Assembly: GCA_029571985.1 (NCBI GenBank)
Contig: JAKQVC010000199.1
Coordinates: 1-38,948 of the forward strand
Source of the DNA: Bacteroidota bacterium
GTDB lineage: Bacteria > Bacteroidota > Bacteroidia > Chitinophagales > BACL12
Direction: 5' to 3'
DNA length: 38,948 nt
This document shows, one piece after another, positions 23,594 through 32,627 of the stretch. The notes below the pieces were generated by a model. The model did not search any database and was not told the origin of the DNA. It saw only the letters and a program-made list of their open reading frames with translations. Within the stretch, counting starts at the first letter, position 1. The number at the start of each line of letters is the position of its first letter. The position numbers were made by a program, and so were the translations under genes.

Positions 23594-24991
23594 TCAACGC
23601 ACCTCCACTTCCACGTAGCCGAAAGAATAGGCCGGAATCGTGTTGTTGAAATCTGAACGGTTGATGCCTTTTACTTCATAGCTTTTTACACTGCCTTTAC
23701 CCATGTAGCCGGTTGTGCCACAGCCACTGTACAAGTGTTTGCCTGCTACGGCGTGTATTTTTATTGCGGCACCTGCAGGGATATGAAAATCGGCTGTATA
23801 TGCTTCACCGGTGTTCGTGAAGTAATATTTATAAGTGCCTTTTGCTGATTTGCTGAGGTTCGGAATGTTTTGTGCCGACATCGGTTTGGCATCGCGCGCT
23901 TCAGAGGCGAGCTTGTAGGCAAAATAACCCATCCGGCGTATCATCTCGTTTGGCTCTGAATCATATTTGTTGGATTTACTGATCATGCCATACTTGTCGG
24001 GACCAACACCATTATGAATGATGAGATACTCAGCCATTTTAGAAATTTCAATGAGCTGACTAAATTGCCATTGTCCATTCAAAATGGTGTTATTTAACAT
24101 CTCAGATGGCTTGGTATTCCATTCGGTTATCCAAATTTCTTTGCCCGGAAATTTTTGTTGCAGATAGCGACAGCCATCACCCAATAAATCATTCTCTTCG
24201 AGTAGCAGTGTGGCCGCCTTGTCATACGCCCTGCACAAATCATCGTTCGATTTTGCCGGATCAAATTCATTGCGCAACGGAATCATATCATAAGCCTCGC
24301 CCAACTCACGTGCCGTATAATAATAATGTGGAATGACAGCATCAAAATCACCTTTGTAACCGGCCATGGCATCATTCCATCGCACGATATCATTTCTGCC
24401 CAAATTCGCACCGACAATTAATCCCAATTTTATTTTCGGATATTCTTTTCTGATCATGGCGAATACCGGTTCAAAATCCGGGATGTATTCACTAAAGGAT
24501 GCATATTTTCCGTACACTTCATTACCGGCTTCCACACCCACAATATTTACACCATTGCTCATTAAATACCGGATGGCCTGCATATTGGCTTCAGGTGTGC
24601 TGTTGAGTACATTCAACACCCATAACACCTGCATATTTGGAAATTTTTTCTGCAGGGCAATCAAATCGTCGAGGTAACTATGTGCAGGTTGCTCTTCTGC
24701 TTTGCGTAACCATTTTTCCAGACCGTTGCCATCTTCATCAAATCCTGTGGTTTCGAACCATTGCTTGATATTAGACTCCGATAATCCCCAACCGCGCTTT
24801 ACATTATATGGGTCATGAAATTTAGAAATCGAACCTCCCGGAAAGCGGATCGTAAAAGGTGCATTCAAATCAACCAGATATTGCTCGACATCAGCATCGT
24901 AATTTTCGAACATGCCACTGCCATTAAAGCCAAGATTTTGTGCATGGACAACCTGCACACCAAGTAATATTATGAACAACAGCTTTCTCAT
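23594..24991 (-). CDS. Secreted glycoside hydrolase-like protein (TIM-barrel, clan GH-A type)
   Basis: 465 residues with a signal peptide (RKLLFIILLGVQVVHAQ, cleaved near residue 17). The barrel part has TIRFPGGSISKFHDPYN near the N-terminus, IVGVEAGNEVYGKY with Glu158 as probable acid/base (the NE motif after strand 4) and EIWITEWNT with Glu290 as probable nucleophile. About 100 C-terminal residues form a beta domain (YYFTNTGEAYTADFHIPAG, SFGYVEVEVR) as in GH39/GH51/GH79 enzymes. It probably removes sugars from a polysaccharide in the periplasm or outside. I cannot assign the CAZy family or substrate. No SusC/D pair is nearby. The repeat island lies directly after its stop. Confidence 0.7.
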   Translation of the reverse strand: MRKLLFIILLGVQVVHAQNLGFNGSGMFENYDADVEQYLVDLNAPFTIRFPGGSISKFHDPYNVKRGWGLSESNIKQWFETTGFDEDGNGLEKWLRKAEEQPAHSYLDDLIALQKKFPNMQVLWVLNVLNSTPEANMQAIRYLMSNGVNIVGVEAGNEVYGKYASFSEYIPDFEPVFAMIRKEYPKIKLGLIVGANLGRNDIVRWNDAMAGYKGDFDAVIPHYYYTARELGEAYDMIPLRNEFDPAKSNDDLCRAYDKAATLLLEENDLLGDGCRYLQQKFPGKEIWITEWNTKPSEMLNNTILNGQWQFSQLIEISKMAEYLIIHNGVGPDKYGMISKSNKYDSEPNEMIRRMGYFAYKLASEARDAKPMSAQNIPNLSKSAKGTYKYYFTNTGEAYTADFHIPAGAAIKIHAVAGKHLYSGCGTTGYMGKGSVKSYEVKGINRSDFNNTIPAYSFGYVEVEVR

Positions 24992-25039
24992 ATTGGGGGT
25001 TTTTTAGTAACTCTGCAAAAATTTAAGATACAAGTGCAA

Positions 25040-26776
25040 ATGTCGTGCCCAATGCATCCGGTTAGTCGCAAAACTAAAACAATCCACATAGTTTTGTTCC
25101 TGCTGGCCTGTGCATGCAGTGTTCGCTCCTTTGCACAAAGCGATTCTTCTGGTCAGTTGAGCGGGAGGTATTTTGTGCCGCTCAATGGCTTTAGTTATCA
25201 TTTGGCCGATCGCATGGATATCCGCTATCCCCTCAGCTACCGCCATCTGCATACGGCACTTAAACCTTATTATCGCGATGAAATCAGTCACCTAACCCAG
25301 GCGGTTCAAAAGGCTGATGCCATGGATAATACAGATGCTTTCAACATCGATTATCTGAAAAACGACAATCGCGAATTTTGGTCGAAACAAAACAGCCGAT
25401 ACTACAAGGGTGATTTATTTGGTTTTTTCTATCCGGAACCTGCTACCTTTTATCAGTTTTTTTCGGTGCGCATCAACCCTGTTTTACACACTGCCTTTGG
25501 CTATTCAAATGATAGTATTGGTTTGCGGTTTGTGAATACGCGCGGTGTGGAGTTAAGGGGCAGTATCGACAACAAGGTGGGGTTTTATTTCTACGCTACG
25601 GATAATCAGGCTATACTTCCGGATTATGTGCAGCAACGTGTAGACGCCGCTCCTCAGGTTGTACCTGGAGAGGGTGTTGCAAAATTGTTTAAAGATAATG
25701 GTGTTGATTATTTATCGGCCCGTGGGTATATCAGCTTTGATGCGACTGAGCATATTCAATTTCAATTCGGACATGATAAAATATTTATTGGTAATGGTAT
25801 CAGAAGTCTGATCTGGAGCGATAATGCAGATGATCAGCTCATGTTGCGCATTCGAACAAAATTATGGCGTATTCAATACATGAATATGTTTACCGAACTG
25901 GCTAATTATGATGGTTCCAATATTTATAATAGCCTGATTCATAAAAAATATGCAGCCCTCCATGTTATCAATATTCCAATAGTACCCACGGTGCAAATTG
26001 GATTATTTGAATCAATCGTATTCGACCGGTATGATGCACGTGGTAATGAAACCGGGTTCGAATTACATTATTTAAATCCGATTATATTTTATCGTGCAGT
26101 TGAAAGCGGGCTTGGATCAAGCGACAATGCTACACTCGGATTATTTTGGAAATGGAATTTCTTACAGCGGTTCTCCTTTTATGGACAATTTATTTTAGAT
26201 GAATTTGTGGCCTCAGAATTTATTGCGCAGGATGGCTGGTGGGGAAATAAATATGGATGGCAAAGCGGCATTAAATATATTGACGCTTTTGGTATCGGAC
26301 AATTAGACCTGCAGTATGAATTTAATATGGTGCGTCCGTATACCTACAGCTATGATGATGACAATGGTTCCAGCTACACGCATTATGCACAAGCGATTGC
26401 GCATCCGCTAGGCGCTAATTTCAAAGAGCATGTAGTTTCTATCTGGTACGAGCCATTGCCAAAACTCGTTATTCAGGACAGGCTGATGTTGGCTGTATAT
26501 GGCGCTGATTCGGCCGGACTTAATTATGGTGGCAATATTTTTTCTGATTATAACACCTACGTGCAGGCTTATGGCAATACCATTGCACAAGGCATTCGCG
26601 ATCAGATTTTCTTGCAGGATGTACTGGTTTCCTATTATTTCTGGCATAATACATCGATAGATGCGAGACTCATATATCGACAGGTAAACAGTGAACTTGC
26701 AGCACGCAACAGCTCTACACTTTATTGGAGTATTGGCATTCGTATGCAGGAAGTGCCGAGGTGGAATTTATTTTAA
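25040..26776 (+). CDS. Outer-membrane beta-barrel, capsule assembly Wzi / gliding RemB-like
   Basis: 578 residues from ATG 25040 (GTG 25034 or ATG 25052 are possible). A signal peptide (TIHIVLFLLACACSVRSFAQ) precedes a long region of alternating aromatic beta strands. Characteristic segments are HIQFQFGHDKIFIGNGIRSL, FELHYLNPIIFYRAVESGLG, NATLGLFWKWNF, GQFILDEF and AIAHPLGANFKE, which I associate with Bacteroidota proteins called Wzi-family or RemB. Wzi proteins help attach surface polysaccharide; RemB is linked to gliding motility. It ends in an aromatic residue (WNLF), as barrels do. It is divergent from the GH gene and followed 48 nt later by the OmpA-domain gene. Confidence 0.75.
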   Translation: MSCPMHPVSRKTKTIHIVLFLLACACSVRSFAQSDSSGQLSGRYFVPLNGFSYHLADRMDIRYPLSYRHLHTALKPYYRDEISHLTQAVQKADAMDNTDAFNIDYLKNDNREFWSKQNSRYYKGDLFGFFYPEPATFYQFFSVRINPVLHTAFGYSNDSIGLRFVNTRGVELRGSIDNKVGFYFYATDNQAILPDYVQQRVDAAPQVVPGEGVAKLFKDNGVDYLSARGYISFDATEHIQFQFGHDKIFIGNGIRSLIWSDNADDQLMLRIRTKLWRIQYMNMFTELANYDGSNIYNSLIHKKYAALHVINIPIVPTVQIGLFESIVFDRYDARGNETGFELHYLNPIIFYRAVESGLGSSDNATLGLFWKWNFLQRFSFYGQFILDEFVASEFIAQDGWWGNKYGWQSGIKYIDAFGIGQLDLQYEFNMVRPYTYSYDDDNGSSYTHYAQAIAHPLGANFKEHVVSIWYEPLPKLVIQDRLMLAVYGADSAGLNYGGNIFSDYNTYVQAYGNTIAQGIRDQIFLQDVLVSYYFWHNTSIDARLIYRQVNSELAARNSSTLYWSIGIRMQEVPRWNLF

Positions 26777-26824
26777 ATACATACTATTTTTTTCTGCCTG
26801 AACGTTTTACCCTAAATCGTTCTT

Positions 26825-28330
26825 ATGAGGTCACTCCTACTCCTTTGCAGTATTGGCCTTACTTGTTCACTCTGCGCACAAACTAACCAACCTAAACAAC
26901 TCATTATCAGCTTTAACACGGGTGAGTATATTCCTGACTCAATCGGGTTCATGAAATTACAACAGTTTACTTCCTACCTGGATGCCAAACAGCAGGAAAT
27001 AGACTCCGTATATATTTATGGCTTCGCCGATAGTGTTGGGTCCAATCAAAGCAACCAACTATTATCCGGAAAACGAACGGCTTATATGCAGACGTTTTTT
27101 CAGCAGACATTTGCTGTTGAAGATACACGGATACATCAGCAGTTTTACGGTGAAGAAGCCGGTACAGCCGCATCGCTACCGTGGCAGCAACGCGCTGTAT
27201 TTGTGCATGTCTGGTTGCATCCGGTTACACAGGCAGCATCTGCATGGAAAGGCAGTTCAGCCATTTTCGCATCCTTGGAATCATTAGGTCCCGATTGGCA
27301 ATCATTCACCATCATGCCGAATGCAGATGCAACCATTAAAGGAAAAAATGGCACGCTGATTTATATTCCGGCAAACAGCTTTGACCTGCCCGCATACTTA
27401 AAAGATAAACCCATCAAAATTTCTTTGCGTGAATATTACGACTATTCAGAACTCTTTTTTGGTGGCATGACAACCATGTCTGACAACCAGGCATTGGAAA
27501 CCAGCGGGTCAATTGACCTTCAGGCGTCATCGGGTGGCACGCCGGTAACATTGTTACCAAATGCCCGCGTAAACGTCAACTTTGCGATGCAGGTTGATGG
27601 CAATGGGTTTCAATTATTTTTTGGTTCACGCTCAAATAGAGGCACCATAAATTGGATACAACAAGATGCAGTAATGACCAGCACCGCGGTGAACAAACGA
27701 TTTAAAATGAAAAGCATGTATGCTTTTACAAAATCAGACACCGTATCCTGTCCGTATTTTACTTGTGGCATATCTTCCGATATTCAGTGGTTAATTCATT
27801 ATAGTTCACGAATGCGGAGAAAAACATATGGCAATATCGACTGGTGTGCGTATCGGGCCTATCTCGACAGTTTGTGTGTTCAATTTAATGCGGTGGGTTA
27901 CAATGATTTGGTGCTGAAGGTAAAATCATACAACAACAACCTGGTGCAAACAAGTAGATACTCAGTACAAAGCAAAAATTTCGGCTACTTAAACTGCGAC
28001 CGGTTTATTGAATTACCGGAAGATAAAAAAACCGATATTTTCGTTTTGGGAAAACAGGATTCTACTGCGATATGCCTCGCTTTTGCTCACGATTATAATG
28101 CACTATTGGCCACAAATTTTTCGGATACAGATAAAATCGGATTCAGAGGTGTTGGCAGGGAGGGGACTTATACGGTAGTGATGATTAAATACGATGGGCA
28201 TAACTATTTCATCTACAAAGAAACCATCAAAACGGACGAATCTGTAACACTTTCTCCTACCTTTAAAAAAGTAGATAAGAAAAATTTACAGCAGATACTC
28301 AGTAGTATAAATGGGATCCAACCCACCTGA
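26825..28330 (+). CDS. Secreted protein with N-terminal OmpA-like domain and unknown C-terminal region
   Basis: 501 residues. Signal peptide RSLLLLCSIGLTCSLCAQ. Residues about 25-130 match an OmpA/MotB peptidoglycan-binding domain (ISFNTGEYIPDSIGFMKLQQ, VYIYGFADSVGSNQSNQLLSGKR). Usually this domain is at the C-terminus; here it comes first. About 350 residues follow, including GKNGTLIYIPANSFDLPAYL (about 176-195) and a beta-rich region resembling the ZU5-like segments of other Bacteroidota surface proteins, which I do not identify with confidence. Probably periplasmic, anchored to peptidoglycan. It is likely cotranscribed with the Wzi/RemB-like gene. Confidence 0.65.
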   Translation: MRSLLLLCSIGLTCSLCAQTNQPKQLIISFNTGEYIPDSIGFMKLQQFTSYLDAKQQEIDSVYIYGFADSVGSNQSNQLLSGKRTAYMQTFFQQTFAVEDTRIHQQFYGEEAGTAASLPWQQRAVFVHVWLHPVTQAASAWKGSSAIFASLESLGPDWQSFTIMPNADATIKGKNGTLIYIPANSFDLPAYLKDKPIKISLREYYDYSELFFGGMTTMSDNQALETSGSIDLQASSGGTPVTLLPNARVNVNFAMQVDGNGFQLFFGSRSNRGTINWIQQDAVMTSTAVNKRFKMKSMYAFTKSDTVSCPYFTCGISSDIQWLIHYSSRMRRKTYGNIDWCAYRAYLDSLCVQFNAVGYNDLVLKVKSYNNNLVQTSRYSVQSKNFGYLNCDRFIELPEDKKTDIFVLGKQDSTAICLAFAHDYNALLATNFSDTDKIGFRGVGREGTYTVVMIKYDGHNYFIYKETIKTDESVTLSPTFKKVDKKNLQQILSSINGIQPT

Positions 28331-28341
28331 GGCCATACTGC

Positions 28342-28677
28342 TTACAATTGATCTTTCAACTCAACGAGAAACTGACGAATTTTCTTTAAGGCTTCAATAG
28401 ACTGGAAGCGGGCATCCGTTTCCGGTTTTTTGGAGCGCATTTGTTCACGTGCTCCTTTTATCGTGTATTTTTTTTCCTTGAGCAGGAATTTTATCAGTCG
28501 GAGTTGTTCAATATCTTTTTTGGTAAAGAACCTGTCGCCTTTTTTATTCTTCTTTAATTGAAAGACATCAAATTCTTTTTCCCAAAGCCGAATTTGGGCA
28601 AAGCTTAAATCAAGCATATCTGCCACCTCGCCGATAGACCAATAGACTTTTTCTATTTCCTTTTCCTTATAGGGCAT
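28342..28677 (-). CDS. MerR-family transcriptional regulator
   Basis: 111 residues. The N-terminal winged helix is YWSIGEVADMLDLSFAQIRLWEKEF, followed by the wing (KKGDRFFTKKDIEQLRLIKFLL) and a short coiled-coil dimerisation helix. There is no ligand-binding domain or cysteine motif, so the inducer is unknown; small MerR proteins of this kind are common in Bacteroidota. Convergent with the OmpA-domain gene (11 nt between stops). A good promoter with an overlapping inverted repeat lies upstream, suggesting autoregulation. Confidence 0.9.
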   Translation of the reverse strand: MPYKEKEIEKVYWSIGEVADMLDLSFAQIRLWEKEFDVFQLKKNKKGDRFFTKKDIEQLRLIKFLLKEKKYTIKGAREQMRSKKPETDARFQSIEALKKIRQFLVELKDQL

Positions 28678-28712
28678 GGCGGGTCATTGTGTGTGTATAA
28701 GAGATTGATTGA

Positions 28713-28745
28713 CAAATATATACTATTTGTAATGTAATTGACAAT
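28713..28745 (-). promoter_or_regulatory. Promoter and possible operator of the MerR gene
   Basis: On the minus strand TATATTTG (28713-28720) is an exact TAnnTTTG, 21 nt after a partial -33 box (ATTG, 28742-28745). An inverted repeat ACAAAT-N7-ATTTGT (28712-28730) overlaps it, and ATTGACAA occurs twice nearby. Confidence 0.6.
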
Positions 28746-28779
28746 TGTAGCAGAGGAAGGCGCTGCAGCAGCAAAATTT

Positions 28780-29754
28780 TTAGTCGTAAGACTGGTTCGA
28801 TTTATTAGCGAGTTCTATGAGTTTAGCGTATTCGGTAGCGGAGAGGTCAGTGTAGAAGAAACTGATGGGATCCACCTTAACACCATTTTTTTCCACCTCG
28901 TAATGGAGATGCGGTGCCGTACTCAAACCCGTATTACCGACCTTGCCGATCAGTTCACCGCGTTTGATTTTTTGTCCGGCCTTAACTTTAAAGGCGCTCA
29001 GGTGTGCATAGCGGGTTTTATATCCGTAGCCATGATCTATCACTATACAGTTACCAAATCCACTTTGCGAGTTATCGGCCTGCACCACAGTTCCATCGGC
29101 TGTTGCAAATACATCGGTGCCTTTCGGTGCTGTGAAGTCGAGGCCCTCATGAAACTTGGCAAACTTATAAATCGGATGAATGCGCCATCCAAAACCGGAG
29201 GCGATGCGTTCAAGCTGTTTGTTGCTGACCGGTTGTATGCTCGGCGTATGAGCCAATAATTTCTCCTTGTTCGTTACCAGTTCGTTGATTTCGTCGTAGG
29301 ATTTAGACTGAATCGACATTTGCCTGCGAATACTTTCCAATTTCAGGGCAGTGTTTTTCAGTAAGTCGGCATTGTCGAGCTTGTTCATGCGCTGAAATCG
29401 CTCGCTACCACCAATACCCGCAAGTCGTTCGTTTCTGGATACCGGTTCTGCCTCAAAGATGACCCTGTAAATATTATCGTCGCGGTCGGCCATTTCAGCT
29501 AGGATAACCGCCATGGTATCCATCTTCGTGTTCATGAAATCCAGCTCCAGCTCCATTTCACTGATCTGGTTTTTCAAATATCTTTCCTTTGGAGAGTCGA
29601 AGTATGTATAGGCGATATAGACAATAATAGCCGCAAATACAGCTGTAGTAGATATCCATCCAATGATACGCAAAGTCCATACCCATCTGGGTGTGACATG
29701 CTTCTCAAAACGAAGGTTTGCCGGGTTGTAGAAATATTTTACTTTCCTTGCCAT
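28780..29754 (-). CDS. M23 family metallopeptidase, membrane-anchored
   Basis: 324 residues. A basic cytoplasmic start (ARKVKYFYNPANLRFEKH) precedes one transmembrane helix at about 27-48 (LRIIGWISTTAVFAAIIVYI), then a coiled coil to about 170, then an LytM/M23 domain: FGWRIHPIYKFAKFHEGLDF carries the zinc-binding H-x3-D, and APHLHYEVEKNG the HxH motif. The active residues are intact, so it can cleave peptidoglycan cross-links, or act as an activator. The coiled-coil plus LytM layout is widespread in Bacteroidota next to alaS, from which it is divergent. It sits in the inner membrane facing the periplasm. Confidence 0.93.
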   Translation of the reverse strand: MARKVKYFYNPANLRFEKHVTPRWVWTLRIIGWISTTAVFAAIIVYIAYTYFDSPKERYLKNQISEMELELDFMNTKMDTMAVILAEMADRDDNIYRVIFEAEPVSRNERLAGIGGSERFQRMNKLDNADLLKNTALKLESIRRQMSIQSKSYDEINELVTNKEKLLAHTPSIQPVSNKQLERIASGFGWRIHPIYKFAKFHEGLDFTAPKGTDVFATADGTVVQADNSQSGFGNCIVIDHGYGYKTRYAHLSAFKVKAGQKIKRGELIGKVGNTGLSTAPHLHYEVEKNGVKVDPISFFYTDLSATEYAKLIELANKSNQSYD

Positions 29755-29776
29755 GCTTGGTGCCTGCGGATTTCCG

Positions 29777-29784
29777 TAATTTTG
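29777..29784 (+). promoter_or_regulatory. Probable -7 element of alaS
   Basis: TAATTTTG, an exact TAnnTTTG, 93 nt before the alaS ATG at 29878, with CTTG at 29756-29759 as a poor -33 box. It implies a leader of about 85-90 nt; no T-box or other riboswitch pattern is visible in it. Confidence 0.45.
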
Positions 29785-29877
29785 CGGCTTCCTGCAGGTG
29801 CAACGTGTCTCTCAGCGGGGGAAACGAAGTTAGCACTTTCAAGGCAAATTGTAAAACAAAGCACTATTATACCTGAT

Positions 29878-32493
29878 ATGACCTCCAGAGAAATTCGACA
29901 GCAGTTCCTCAGTTTTTTTGAAAGCAAGCAACATAAAATTGTGCCCTCTGCCCCTATTGTGGTTAAAAACGACCCCACCCTGATGTTTACCAATGCGGGT
30001 ATGAATCAATTTAAGGACCTTTTTCTGGGCAACAAACCTGTGCAGTATCCGCGTGTTGCCGACACTCAAAAATGTTTGCGCGTAAGTGGTAAGCATAATG
30101 ATTTGGAAGAAGTGGGCGTAGACACCTATCACCATACCATGTTCGAAATGCTGTGCAACTGGAGTTTCGGAGATTATTTCAAAACAGAAAGTATTCGCTG
30201 GGGATGGGAATTGCTCACGAAAGTGTATGGTCTTGATACATCGAGATTATATGTGACCGTATTTGAAGGCGACCCTGCAGAAAAATTAGACTTCGATCAG
30301 GAAGCATATGATGTCTGGAAAGAGCTGGTTGCTGAGGACCATATTTTAAGAGGCAATAAAAAGGATAATTTCTGGGAGATGGGTGATACCGGCCCATGTG
30401 GACCATGTTCTGAAATACATTTTGACATGCGTCTGGATGCCGAGCGTTCAATGACAGATGGTGCCACACTGGTAAATACCGGCGACCCGCAAGTAATTGA
30501 AATCTGGAATCACGTATTTATACAATTCAATCGCAAGGCTGATGGGAGTCTGGAAGAATTACCCAATAAACACGTTGATACCGGTATGGGATTCGAGCGA
30601 CTTGTTCGTGCCATGCAAGGCAAATTATCGAATTATGATACGGATGTATTTACACCACTCATTCGACGTATTGAAAGTATCAGTCGCCTGACTTATGGCA
30701 ACGATGAAAAAACTGATATTGCCATGCGCGTTATTGCCGATCATATTCGCGCAGTGAGCTTCTGTATTGCTGATGGACAATTACCTGCCAATAACGGAGC
30801 AGGCTATGTAATTCGCCGAATCTTACGCCGTGCAATTCGCTATGGTTTTTCATTCCTTGGATTGAAGAAACCTTTCTTCCATGAATTAGTTCCGGTATTA
30901 GCCGATCAATTCCATGATGTATTTCCTGAATTACACGCACAACGCGACCTCGTAGCCAAAGTCATTTTTGAAGAAGAGTCTGCATTTTTACGCACACTCG
31001 AAAATGGTATTAAACGATTGCAGGATGTAACACAGGATGCCGCTATACAATCGACCAAAACCATTCCGGGAGCCCTTGCTTTTGAATTATACGACACGTA
31101 TGGTTTCCCGTTCGACCTCACCACACTGATTGCCAGAGAAATGGCGCTGGAGGTGGATGCAGCAGGGTTTGAGGCCGACATGCAAAAGCAAAAAGAACGC
31201 AGTAGAAATGCCACCTCTATGGAAACAGGCGACTGGCTGGTGCTGCGCGATGATAAAACCGTAGATTTTGTTGGTTATACCGATTTACAATGTGAGGCAG
31301 ATATTGTCAAAATGCGTTCAGTAAAAGTGAAGAATGAAACGCAATATCAGGTTGTGCTCAATAAAACACCTTTTTATGCAGAGAGCGGCGGACAAACTGG
31401 CGATACAGGTATTTTATCGATTAATGCCAATGTCATCCGTGTATTAGACACCAAAAAAGAAAACGACCTGATTATTCATTTCACAGATCAATTACCGGAA
31501 ACAACCGGTGCACGTGTGTATGCCGAAGTGGATAGTCGCAGAAGAACCGACATTACCTATAACCATACCGCAACGCATTTAATGCATGCTGCTTTACGCC
31601 AGGTATTAGGCACACATGTTGCACAAAAAGGTAGTTATGTAGGACCAGACCGTTTGCGATTTGACTTCAGTCACTTTGCAAAAGTGTCAGATACAGAGTT
31701 ACGTGAAATTGAAACGATCGTAAATAAAAAAATTCGTGAAAATATTCCGGTAGTTACCAAAGTAATGCCGATTGAAGAAGCGCGTAACCTCGGTGCCATG
31801 ATGTTATTTGGTGAAAAATATGGCGAATTTGTACGCGTGGTCATAGCAGATGAAAACTACAGCAAAGAGTTTTGCGGTGGAACACATGTGGGTGCCACCG
31901 GAGAAATCGGCTATTTCCGTATTGTGAGCGAAAGTGCTGTTGCTGCAGGCATCCGTCGGATTGAAGCCATTACCGGGGCAGCAGTTGATGCCTACATTTA
32001 CGAGCAGCAGCAACAATTAGATAAAATTAAAGAAATTACGAAAGTGGCTGATGTGGTGAAAAGTGTGCAGGCCATGTCAGATGAAAATGCATCGCTCAAA
32101 AAAGAAATAGAACGTTATCAATTAGCACAGGTGCAATCCATTAAAGATGGTTTAAAAACAACTGCTGTTCAATTGCAGGGCGTTCAACTGATCAGTGCTC
32201 AGGTAGATTTACAACATGCGGATTTAATTAAAAAACTTGCGTACGAATTGCGCAACGAAATGGAAAATCTGGTGTGCCTGATTGGCGCTGAAATACAAGG
32301 AAAAGCCAGCTTAACATTGATGATCAGCGATTCGCTTGTTGAAACAAAAGGTTATGATGCTTCTAAGTGGATTCGCGAACTCGGCAAGGAAATTGAAGGC
32401 GGTGGCGGCGGTCAGAAATTTTTCGCTTCAGCAGGCGGTAAAAAACCGGATGGCATTTCTGCTGCGCTGAAAAAAGTGGAAGGTTTATTGTAA
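29878..32493 (+). CDS. alaS: Alanine--tRNA ligase
   Basis: 871 residues from ATG 29878 (MTSREIRQQFLSFFESKQHK), the family's normal length. The frame is open to 29698, but that extra 60-residue stretch overlaps the M23 gene and does not resemble AlaRS. Class II core motifs: APIVVKNDPTLMFTNAGMNQFK, LEEVGVDTYHHTMFEMLCNWSFG region, and GAGYVIRRILRRAIRYG. Editing domain: TATHLMHAALRQ (HxxxH) and FCGGTHVGATGEIG (Cys-x3-His). A coiled coil and the glycine-rich C-Ala domain (GGGGGQKFFASAGGK) finish the protein. It charges tRNA-Ala and hydrolyses mischarged Ser/Gly-tRNA. Confidence 0.97.
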   Translation: MTSREIRQQFLSFFESKQHKIVPSAPIVVKNDPTLMFTNAGMNQFKDLFLGNKPVQYPRVADTQKCLRVSGKHNDLEEVGVDTYHHTMFEMLCNWSFGDYFKTESIRWGWELLTKVYGLDTSRLYVTVFEGDPAEKLDFDQEAYDVWKELVAEDHILRGNKKDNFWEMGDTGPCGPCSEIHFDMRLDAERSMTDGATLVNTGDPQVIEIWNHVFIQFNRKADGSLEELPNKHVDTGMGFERLVRAMQGKLSNYDTDVFTPLIRRIESISRLTYGNDEKTDIAMRVIADHIRAVSFCIADGQLPANNGAGYVIRRILRRAIRYGFSFLGLKKPFFHELVPVLADQFHDVFPELHAQRDLVAKVIFEEESAFLRTLENGIKRLQDVTQDAAIQSTKTIPGALAFELYDTYGFPFDLTTLIAREMALEVDAAGFEADMQKQKERSRNATSMETGDWLVLRDDKTVDFVGYTDLQCEADIVKMRSVKVKNETQYQVVLNKTPFYAESGGQTGDTGILSINANVIRVLDTKKENDLIIHFTDQLPETTGARVYAEVDSRRRTDITYNHTATHLMHAALRQVLGTHVAQKGSYVGPDRLRFDFSHFAKVSDTELREIETIVNKKIRENIPVVTKVMPIEEARNLGAMMLFGEKYGEFVRVVIADENYSKEFCGGTHVGATGEIGYFRIVSESAVAAGIRRIEAITGAAVDAYIYEQQQQLDKIKEITKVADVVKSVQAMSDENASLKKEIERYQLAQVQSIKDGLKTTAVQLQGVQLISAQVDLQHADLIKKLAYELRNEMENLVCLIGAEIQGKASLTLMISDSLVETKGYDASKWIRELGKEIEGGGGGQKFFASAGGKKPDGISAALKKVEGLL

Positions 32494-32627
32494 GCGGTAT
32501 ACTTAATACTTAATTATACGTTTTACCCGTATTTAATCGTTCAGGTAAGGCACGTTTTGGTACTTTACCTGTATGCGATGAGTCAGGCTATGCATGTATG
32601 CATGCCCACACCTAAACCGAAAACCAC

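Noticed and set aside
23315-23618. Two plus-strand frames in the palindrome region
   Set aside because: They run through the palindromic repeats and simple repeats, with no recognisable domain and unusual composition.
29698-29877. 60-residue N-terminal extension of alaS
   Set aside because: It overlaps the M23 gene, lacks AlaRS similarity, and the family start motif begins at ATG 29878.
29785-29877. T-box or other riboswitch in the alaS leader
   Set aside because: No specifier stem, T-box bulge sequence or terminator/antiterminator pair is visible.
32542-32571. Terminator after alaS (CAGGTAA / TTACCTG)
   Set aside because: Only a 7-bp stem with a long loop and no U-tract; not enough to call.
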